This document shows, piece by piece, positions 6,406-11,670 of a stretch of 11,670 bases of DNA; the stretch's first letter is position 1, and each line of letters opens with the position of its first letter. The DNA comes from CAVTWJ01 sp963849485 (GTDB lineage: Bacteria > Oederibacteriota > Muellerivitia > Muellerivitales > Muellerivitaceae): assembly GCA_963849485.1 (NCBI GenBank), contig CAWKIF010000171.1, positions 1-11,670 on the forward strand, in the 5' to 3' direction. Under the pieces are notes generated by a model, which was not told the DNA's origin, did not search any database, and saw only the letters and a list, made by a program, of their open reading frames with translations. Position numbers and translations under genes: made by a program.

Positions 6406-6666
6406 ATGGCGGACCAACATTACGTTTTAAGATCGTTCGTAACCATCACGGATAACGTGGGGATCACCCATAATGTCAATTTATCCAACGTCACGGATAT
6501 CACTTACGTTAAGGATGGCAGTTATGGGGAGATCCGTTTCTTAAACGACCGCATGATTCTTTTTGTCCCCAGCCAGCACCCTTTTCTTTCCTCCTACATC
6601 GCCCAATTGACCGAAGTGGAACCGGTTAACAGCTACGCTTCCATGAACCCGGAGGGAAATTCATAG
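6406..6666 (+). CDS. Small hypothetical protein (86 aa)
   Basis: I do not recognise this protein. It is probably soluble, with no signal peptide, no membrane segment and no cysteines. The pattern is beta-rich: alternating hydrophobic residues in HYVLRSFVTITDN, HNVNLSNVTDITYVKDG and YGEIRFLNDRMILFVPS, followed by a short helix-like stretch (HPFLSSYIAQLTEVE). This could be a small beta-sandwich or barrel. The ATG at 6406 follows GAGAGG by about five bases. A TTG at 6382 in frame would add eight residues but lies inside the palindrome 6374-6390. The gene stands alone between the repeat-rich spacer and the third sigma-54 promoter. It is AT-richer than its neighbours. Normal codon structure, a clean RBS and a clean stop make it likely a real gene. 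Confidence 0.65.
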   Translation: MADQHYVLRSFVTITDNVGITHNVNLSNVTDITYVKDGSYGEIRFLNDRMILFVPSQHPFLSSYIAQLTEVEPVNSYASMNPEGNS

Positions 6667-6723
6667 GAGCTCGCGGCCGTTTGACAGTTCCGGCCTTTGG
6701 ATAGGTTCCGGGCTATGAAAGGA

Positions 6724-6755
6724 ATCAAAACGAGAGTGGGGAAGATCGTTTTGAT
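6724..6755. promoter_or_regulatory. Inverted repeat, candidate activator-binding site upstream of the HAD-ackA promoter
   Basis: ATCAAAACGA (6724-6733) and TCGTTTTGAT (6746-6755) form a perfect 10-bp inverted repeat with a 12-nt spacer. They lie about 110-140 bp upstream of the -24 element at 6863. The right arm extends to GATCGTTTTGATCGC, close to the site at 2736-2748 between the divergent promoters. Position and repetition suggest an enhancer-binding-protein site. A hairpin at the end of the 6406-6666 transcript, or IHF sites, are alternatives. Confidence 0.45.
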
Positions 6756-6858
6756 CGCACGAGATTTATAGGCTCATGATTCGGGAAAGGTTTTTGGTTC
6801 TAAGAGCAATTGTTTAACCGCCTTCCGTAAGGATTTTAAGCATCTCTGTTAGCTGTCC

Positions 6859-6881
6859 TTGGGGCATGTTCCTTGCTTTAA
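6859..6881 (+). promoter_or_regulatory. Candidate sigma-54 (-24/-12) promoter for the HAD-ackA unit
   Basis: GGGCATG-TTCC-TTGCT (6862-6877) has GG (6863-6864) and GC (6875-6876) exactly 10 nt apart and is 21/23 identical to the promoter at 2838-2860. The predicted start of transcription is near 6888, leaving about 45 nt of leader to the ATG at 6933. The rest of the gap 6667-6932 holds only the inverted repeat at 6724-6755. Confidence 0.75.
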
Positions 6882-6932
6882 CTTCATCCGTAATAAGCAG
6901 AACCAATCCAACCTCCCCCGGAGACATTCGAA

Positions 6933-7556
6933 ATGAGCCAGGCATCCCCGATTACCTGTTTGTTCGTGGATATCGGCGGGGTATTGCTCACGGACGGGTG
7001 GGGGCGGGGGTTTCGGGACCGGGCGGTCGAAAAATTCGGCCTCAATTCGGAAGAGCTGGAAAGCCGCCATGGCCAGGCCGGGGACACCTACGAACTGGGT
7101 AAGCTCACCCTGGATGAATATTTGGAACGGGTGGTTTTTTACAAAAAACGGCCGTTCAGCCGGGAACAGTTCCGGCAGTTCATGTTCGCCCAATCCAAGG
7201 CCTTCCCAGAAATGATCCGATTGGTCCGCAGGATCAAGGCGCTTTATGAGCTGAAGGTGGTCGTCGTCAGCAACGAATCGCGCGAATTGAACGACCACCG
7301 GATTCGGAAGTTTAAACTGGAAGAGTTCGTCGATTTCTTCGTTTCCTCCTGTTATGTGCGAATCCGAAAACCCGACGCGGATATTTACAGGCTCGCGCTG
7401 GATACCGCCCGGGTTGCGCCCAAGCGGGTGGTTTATATCGAAAATGTCCACATGTTCGTACATGTCGCGGAAGGGCTAGGTATCCGAAGCGTGCTCCATC
7501 GGGATATCGGAACGACACGTGCCGGTCTGGCTTCCCTTGGATTGCGCCATGATTAA
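6933..7556 (+). CDS. HAD-superfamily hydrolase (variant motif I)
   Basis: A haloacid-dehalogenase-fold protein of 207 aa, probably a subfamily I phosphatase-like enzyme in the cytoplasm. Motif I is FVDIGGVLL with nucleophile D13. The second Asp of the usual DxD is Gly15, a DxG variant also seen in some real phosphatases such as the YihX group. Motif II is VVVVSNESREL (S113, N114). Motif III is RKPDADIY with K146. In motif IV the usual acidic pair appears as YIENVHMF (E170, N171), so metal binding may differ. A helical cap (residues 20-95) sits between motifs I and II, as in C1-cap enzymes. The substrate is unknown; a sugar phosphate is one possibility. The ATG follows GGAG by about nine bases. 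The 3' end overlaps ackA by 8 nt (ATGATTAA), implying coupled translation. Confidence 0.85.
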   Translation: MSQASPITCLFVDIGGVLLTDGWGRGFRDRAVEKFGLNSEELESRHGQAGDTYELGKLTLDEYLERVVFYKKRPFSREQFRQFMFAQSKAFPEMIRLVRRIKALYELKVVVVSNESRELNDHRIRKFKLEEFVDFFVSSCYVRIRKPDADIYRLALDTARVAPKRVVYIENVHMFVHVAEGLGIRSVLHRDIGTTRAGLASLGLRHD

Positions 7557-8835
7557 CGGAAACCACACCGCGAAAAAAATCCTCACCATCAACGGGGGCT
7601 CGTCGAGCATCAAGTTCGCCTTCTTTGAGGCGGGCGATCCGCCGGAGCGGGTCTTGGCGGGAGAGATTGAGAGGATTGGAACCCCGGAAGCCCTTTTCCA
7701 TGTGAAGGGGCCGGAGGCTTTTGAAAAAAAATCCAGGCCGGTGGTGGCGCCGGACCACAAGGCGGCGGTGGGCCTCCTGATGGATTGGATCGAGGGCAGC
7801 ATTGGCCAGGACGCCCTGGCCGCGGTGGGACACCGGGTAGTGCACGGGGGGCCGGCCTTCAGCGCCCCGCAATGGATTAACCATGAAATGGTCCTGGAGT
7901 TGGGACAGCTCAAGCCCTTTGATCCCGAGCATTTGCCGGAGGAAATCCTCCTGACCCAGGCCTTTCACCACCGGTTTCCCGGCCTTCCCCAAGCGGCTTG
8001 TTTCGACACGGCCTTCCACCATGAGATGCCGTTGGTGGCCAGGACACTGCCCATTCCCCGCAAATATGGAGCGCAGGGGGTCCGTCGGTACGGATTTCAC
8101 GGGTTGTCCTACGCCTATCTCATCGGGGAATTAGCCCACCTGGCTGGAAAGGATTCGGCGAACGGCCGGGTGATCCTGGCGCATCTGGGCAACGGCGCTA
8201 GCCTGGCGGCGGTCAAGGGCGGCCAATCCCAGGATACCAGCATGGGGTTCACCCCGACGGCTGGAATGCCCATGGGAAGCCGTTCGGGGGACCTGGACCC
8301 GGGTTTGGTCTGGTACCTAGCCCGCACCGGGAAAATGAACGACAGGCAATTCAACGAAATGGTCAATTTCCAATCCGGCCTGCTCGGGGTTTCGGAAACC
8401 AGCTCCGACATGCGCGAACTGCTGGATAAAGAGGGACGGGACCCGCGCGCGGCGGAAGCCGTGGCGATGTTCTGCTACCAGGCGAAAAAGTGGATCGGGG
8501 CCTACGCGGCCGCATTGGGCGGGCTTGATACGCTCGTGTTTTCAGGGGGTATCGGCGAGAAAGCGCCGAAAGTCCGGGCGAGAATTTGCGAGGGACTGGA
8601 ATTCCTGGGCATCGAAATCGATGAAAAACTCAACGCGGCCAATGAAGCTGTGATTTCCCCGCCGGCAGGCAGGGTCCCGGTACGGGTCATCCACACGGAC
8701 GAGGAGCAAATGATCGCCCGTTCGGTTTATGACCTGCTCGCCCAGGATGGCGCGGGTGGAAAAACCAGTAGTCCGCCCAGGGTGGAAAAATCACCCGGTC
8801 GGGAACCAGCCAGCCTACTGGCGGATACCGGCTAA
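7549..8835 (+). CDS. ackA: Acetate kinase
   Basis: Reversibly transfers phosphate between acetyl phosphate and ADP, giving ATP and acetate; 428 aa from this start. Motifs span the protein: NGGSSSIKF (15-23), HRVVHGG with R96, FDTAFHHEMP with D153, RRYGFHGLSYAYL with H184, HLGNGASLAAVKGGQSQDTSMGFTPTAGMPMGSRSGDLDPG with R245, FSGGIGEKAP for nucleotide binding, and TDEEQMIAR containing the conserved C-terminal acid (385/386). All catalytic residues are present. The family normally ends near residue 400; the extra 28 or so residues are a Pro/Gly/Ser-rich tail with no fold I recognise. The ATG at 7549 lies inside the HAD stop region (ATGATTAA); an in-frame ATG at 7519 would lie deeper in the HAD gene. 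No strong RBS is seen, which fits translational coupling. No phosphotransacetylase or phosphoketolase is in the window to supply acetyl phosphate. Confidence 0.97.
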   Translation: MINGNHTAKKILTINGGSSSIKFAFFEAGDPPERVLAGEIERIGTPEALFHVKGPEAFEKKSRPVVAPDHKAAVGLLMDWIEGSIGQDALAAVGHRVVHGGPAFSAPQWINHEMVLELGQLKPFDPEHLPEEILLTQAFHHRFPGLPQAACFDTAFHHEMPLVARTLPIPRKYGAQGVRRYGFHGLSYAYLIGELAHLAGKDSANGRVILAHLGNGASLAAVKGGQSQDTSMGFTPTAGMPMGSRSGDLDPGLVWYLARTGKMNDRQFNEMVNFQSGLLGVSETSSDMRELLDKEGRDPRAAEAVAMFCYQAKKWIGAYAAALGGLDTLVFSGGIGEKAPKVRARICEGLEFLGIEIDEKLNAANEAVISPPAGRVPVRVIHTDEEQMIARSVYDLLAQDGAGGKTSSPPRVEKSPGREPASLLADTG

Positions 8836-8952
8836 GGCGGCCACCCTAGAACTTGATACCCGGCGCCCAATGAAACCGGATTTTTCCAACCACTGTCAGC
8901 CGGGCGGGGACGGCGGGAAAAACAACCTTAAAGAAACGAAAGGAATATTCCA

Positions 8953-9462
8953 ATGTTGAATAAAGCCAAGACCCTGCAGGGATACAAATTGCATAGCCGC
9001 GACGGTGTCGTGGGTACGGTTGATGAGTTTTTTTTCGACGACAACCACTGGACAGTCCGTTACCTGGTCGCCGACACGGGTAACTGGCTCACGGGCCGGC
9101 AGGTGTTGATTTCCCCCTACGCGCTGACCTCCGTCCATCCCGAGGGGCAATACATCACCGTGGATTTGACAAAAAAGCAGATCGAGGAGAGTCCCTCCTT
9201 GGACAGCGACAAGCCTGTTTCCAGGCAATTTGAGGAATCCTACTACAACTATTACGGATGGCCGATGTATTGGGGCGGCCCTTTCATGTGGGGATCCTAT
9301 CCCAACCTGATTCGGGAAAGGGCCGATTGGCGGGAATCCAACCAAGGCGCCAAGGCTTGGGACCCCCACTTGCGCAGTACGACCGATGTGACGAACCACC
9401 ACATCCAAGCTATTGATGGAGAGATCGGCCATGTCGATCCTCCATACGACAGATCGCCATAG
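8953..9462 (+). CDS. PRC-barrel domain protein, truncated in the second barrel
   Basis: Residues 6-75 form a clear PRC-barrel (TLQGYKLHSRDGVVGTVDEFFFDDNHWTVRYLVADTGNWLTGRQVLISPYAL). A Tyr/Trp/Gly-rich linker follows (about 95-125), then the opening of a second barrel, HHIQAIDGEIGHVD (149-162). Proteins of this type normally carry two complete barrels, so roughly 80 or more residues are missing. After Asp162 the sequence becomes PPYDRSP and stops; those codons match the antisense of the neighbouring restriction gene, so the gene is cut at about 9437-9446. The role of such stand-alone PRC-barrel proteins is poorly defined; they are often near stress and energy genes. AAGGAA lies about seven bases before the ATG. 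The 117-nt gap after ackA shows no terminator, so it may be cotranscribed with HAD-ackA. Confidence 0.88.
   Translation: MLNKAKTLQGYKLHSRDGVVGTVDEFFFDDNHWTVRYLVADTGNWLTGRQVLISPYALTSVHPEGQYITVDLTKKQIEESPSLDSDKPVSRQFEESYYNYYGWPMYWGGPFMWGSYPNLIRERADWRESNQGAKAWDPHLRSTTDVTNHHIQAIDGEIGHVDPPYDRSP
9437..9446. other. Junction joining two truncated genes
   Basis: To the left, the PRC-barrel gene (plus strand) follows its family pattern up to GEIGHVD (codons ending about 9438). To the right, the minus-strand DUF262/DUF1524 gene follows its family pattern to LLLLPKPFNASYGDLSY (ending about 9443-9446). Each loses its C-terminal part at the same place. Base composition and gene integrity change here too. 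No insertion sequence, integrase or tRNA is seen at the join. Confidence 0.75.
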
Positions 9463-11026
9463 CTCGCATTGAATGGTTTTGGCAAAAGGAGCAGGCCTCC
9501 GATGCGATTGCGATATTCGGCAAAGTCTGTCGGATGCGTGAACTCGTCGTAGTCCTCGGCATGATCGGACCATATGTGCTCAACCTCGTAGGCGTTCCTG
9601 CCACGAGTGGTCACGTACTCGGCATAATTCGAGGCCATTCCCAAATGATTCAACGAACTCTGTCATGCGCGCGAGGAATTGCTTCACGACGGGACGATTG
9701 CGTTCATTCAGACTGAATCGAATGCCCTTGAATGCCGATTCCTCGTCTAAACGCTTTGCCAGAGTCTGAACGAGTTTTTTGACCGATTGTTTTCGGATGC
9801 TCTTCGTCACCAAAAACATCGAGTACTGCATTGTTGAGTAGCTGATACTCTTGGAATTCCATAGACGCCGGCGACAGAATGTCGACAAACGTGCTTACGA
9901 CCTGAAGTTTGTGGGTGATCTCGTCTTGGGAATCAGTCGGCTTGAGGGGTGCAAGCAAAAGAAGGTATTGCAGCGTAAACCCGTGTTGGCCGTTGTAGAA
10001 AATCGTTTCCAGGCCAGGAATCAGATCGTCCGTCGCCTCACGAACCCGCAAGATTCGCAGAGTCGAAATTGAAATTCGTTTCGATCAGGTCGGCAAAGTC
10101 CGAGCTCTTGCTTAATCCGAGGGTCTTCGCATTCCCGCTCACCCACCTGTGAAACTCAGGGCCAGCCTCAAAGTCTCCCGGCTTGGCTCCCGCCTTGCGC
10201 TCGCGGATTGGTCTCAGCGTATTGAGCTCGAAGCAGGTCCTTGAGAGCGTCGGCGTCCTCTTCCTTCCCATAGGCGGCGAGGGTGCCGATCTGCTGCTTC
10301 CATACATCGCCAGCATGGTTGCGGTCTTTGCCTTCCTGGATATTAGCCAAGAGGTAGCCCTTCAACATATCTGTTGACGATAGGGAAAGGCCGCGGTCGT
10401 TCATTGTCACAAAGATGGTGTAAGCATCATCGTCGGACTGGGCAGTTATTTCGACCAGGTGAACATTCTCAATGAGCCAATCTGCGAAGAACGGGATAGC
10501 GGCTCGTTCACCTCATCAGGAAAAAGCTCTTTAATGTCGGTGTAGCGGTTGATAATGTTCCGTACCCGTTCGGGCTGGCCATTTTCGTCTTATTTGACCG
10601 TCGTTGTACAACGCCCCCATGATTGCTGATCGCTCTTCCACGGAGATGTTGAACTCCTTCTCTCCGAACTTCTCCGAGAAAATGAGATCATCCAGCTTTA
10701 CGCGACTTGGAAGCCTTCCTGCCGACGATGAAGATAGATGAGCAGCAGAGTCAAAGTCGTCAATCTTTGCTGGCCGTCAACGATGAAACGATCGCCTTGC
10801 TTGTCGCTGATGACGATGGCACCGAGAAAGTAGTGGCCGTATTTCGCAACTGCTTTTCGACCGTGTTGGGATCGTAGTTCCCGAGGAATTCGGAGGTCAG
10901 ATCCTCGATCAATTCGCGGACTTGCTTGGTTTGCCATTTGTAATCCCGCTGGTAATAATCCACGTAATAACGCCTACCGTTTAGGAGTTCGCGGATTGTT
11001 TTTCCCTTACCATCGATCTCTTTCAC
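9443..11026 (-). pseudogene. DUF262/DUF1524 (GmrSD-like) nuclease gene, multiply frameshifted and 3'-truncated
   Basis: Pieces in different minus-strand frames join into one protein. The DUF262 N-terminus is YYVDYYQRDYKWQTKQ (from the GTG at 11026), then YFLGAIVIS and VDGQQRLTTLTLLL, the DGQQR nucleotide-binding motif (about 10764-10778). A middle part follows (TIFVTMNDRGLSLSSTDMLKGYLL). The C-terminal DUF1524 HNH-like region has YEVEHIWSDH (about 9570-9581) and EYRNRIGGLLLLPKPFNASYGDL. Frame changes occur near 10856, 10698-10712, 10588-10598, 10500, 10208, 10058-10064, 9868-9876 and 9632-9650. The first fits loss of one A in an A4 run, and the one near 10208 fits a single extra A. The end is lost at the junction near 9443. 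Intact relatives are modification-dependent or phage-defence nucleases. The GTG start overlaps the HsdM stop (GTGA), so the two formed an operon. As given it cannot be functional. Confidence 0.85.
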
Positions 11027-11670
11027 GCTGTCACCTCCGCAAGCAGCCGCAGGATGTCCTGTTCAATAGTCTTGATCTCTGCCTTGATCTCTTCCAGTGG
11101 ACGTGGCGGCGTGTACTTGTAGAAGTGCCTGTTGAACGGAATCTCAAAGCCGATCCTGGTCTTTGATTCGTCGATCCAGGCATCGAGGACGTGTGGCCTG
11201 ACCTCGCGTTTGAAGTAGGCGTGTATGTCTTCCTTTAATGGCACGTTCTAGTAGTCGCGCAGATCGGCATCCGGCTCCGGGTTGCCATCGGCGTCGACGC
11301 ATACGTCGGCAGTCTCATCCCGTTCTGACATTACGCTCAAGACAGCCTTCCTCAACGGCACTGGCAGCTTGAGGCCGGCGTTGTCCAACGCCTTCGCCAG
11401 CCGGGCCTCGAATTTTGGCCGCTTTTTGTCTACTACCGTAGCATCCATCGATTCCAGCATTGCAATGATCTGCTGCTGGAGGACCTGACCGGCCTCAATC
11501 TCACGCTGGCCTTCCTTGCCTTTCTTCTTCGAGGTTGCCAGCTTCTGGAAGGCGCCTTCTTCCTTCAACGCCGCGATGCGCTCGGGCTTCACTTGAAATG
11601 CCAAGCGCAGCGGTCGCTCAACCGTAATCTGGTGATAACCAAAGTCTGAGTTGTCGAAGAGCTTGGAGCG
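11023..11670 (-). pseudogene. hsdM: Type I restriction-modification methylase HsdM, C-terminal part, with in-frame TAG
   Basis: The gene enters from the right edge, and only the C-terminal 215 or so codons are visible. Family sequence is clear: FGYHQITVERPLRLAFQVKPERIAAL, then a helical segment (LPVPLRKAVLSVMSERDETAD), then NVPLKEDIHAYFKREVRPHVLDAWIDESKTRIGFEIPFNRHFYKYTPPRPLEEIKAEI. The reading frame is the same throughout, but a TAG (11248-11250) stands between DLRDY and NVPLKED, where the family has Glu (GAG to TAG, one base). Translation would stop about 74 residues early unless the TAG is suppressed or re-started at the GTG at 11244. The catalytic methyltransferase motifs lie outside the window. 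HsdM methylates adenine at the recognition site as part of the HsdRMS complex; HsdR and HsdS are not visible here. Confidence 0.85.

Noticed and set aside
7312..8100. 262-codon open frame on the minus strand opposite HAD and ackA
   Set aside because: It is the antisense shadow of two genes with complete family motifs; it spans their boundary and has no recognisable domain.
8896..9573. 225-codon open frame on the minus strand across the PRC-barrel gene and the junction
   Set aside because: It mixes antisense PRC-barrel sequence with out-of-frame DUF262 sequence and shows no coherent protein pattern.
1..11670. CRISPR array, tRNA, rRNA, integrase or insertion sequence
   Set aside because: I found no regularly spaced repeats, no tRNA-like cloverleaf, no rRNA sequence and no transposase or integrase motifs in the window.

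Overview
The window looks like accessory chromosomal DNA of a Gram-negative-type bacterium. GC is fairly high in the left 9.4 kb and visibly lower on the right. Three good sigma-54 promoters make actinobacteria unlikely, but I cannot name the phylum. The anaerobic or microaerobic flavour (old-yellow-enzyme reductase, nitroreductase, acetate kinase) fits an environmental, metagenome-type genome.

Layout. (1) 1-2088: the 3' bulk of glgX, a glycogen debranching enzyme, entering from the left and carrying an apparent frameshift near 104-108. (2) 2063-2593, minus: a single-domain response regulator with a C-terminal coiled coil, converging on and overlapping glgX. (3) 2594-2952: a regulatory gap with two divergent sigma-54 promoters and a candidate shared activator site midway between them. 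(4) 2953-6198, plus: a tight operon of a coiled-coil stress protein (sll1863-like), an OYE-family flavin oxidoreductase, an AhpC/TSA-type peroxiredoxin, a DsbA-like CxxC protein and a nitroreductase. (5) 6199-6405: palindromic, repeat-rich spacer. (6) 6406-6666: an unrecognised 86-residue protein. (7) 6667-6932: a spacer with an inverted repeat and a third sigma-54 promoter almost identical to the first. (8) 6933-9462, plus: HAD-family hydrolase, acetate kinase and a PRC-barrel protein cut off in its second barrel. (9) 9443-11670, minus: the 3' end of a type I restriction methylase (HsdM) with an in-frame TAG, followed by a DUF262/DUF1524 (GmrSD-like) gene broken by about eight frameshifts and lacking its 3' end.

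The most coherent reading is a sigma-54-controlled redox and energy-stress island. Thiol and flavin enzymes handle peroxides, electrophiles and disulfides. Acetate kinase makes ATP from acetyl phosphate, and glycogen breakdown by GlgX could supply carbon. The shared promoter architecture (GG-N10-GC followed by TTTAA, with GATCAAAAYGAT-like sites upstream) ties the response regulator, the redox operon and the HAD-ackA unit into one putative regulon. The response regulator has no AAA+ domain, so the sigma-54 activator itself must lie elsewhere.

At about 9437-9446 two genes on opposite strands are truncated at the same point. Everything to the right is damaged restriction-modification DNA. This is either a real illegitimate recombination scar followed by decay, or an assembly chimera near a low-quality contig end; sequence alone cannot decide.
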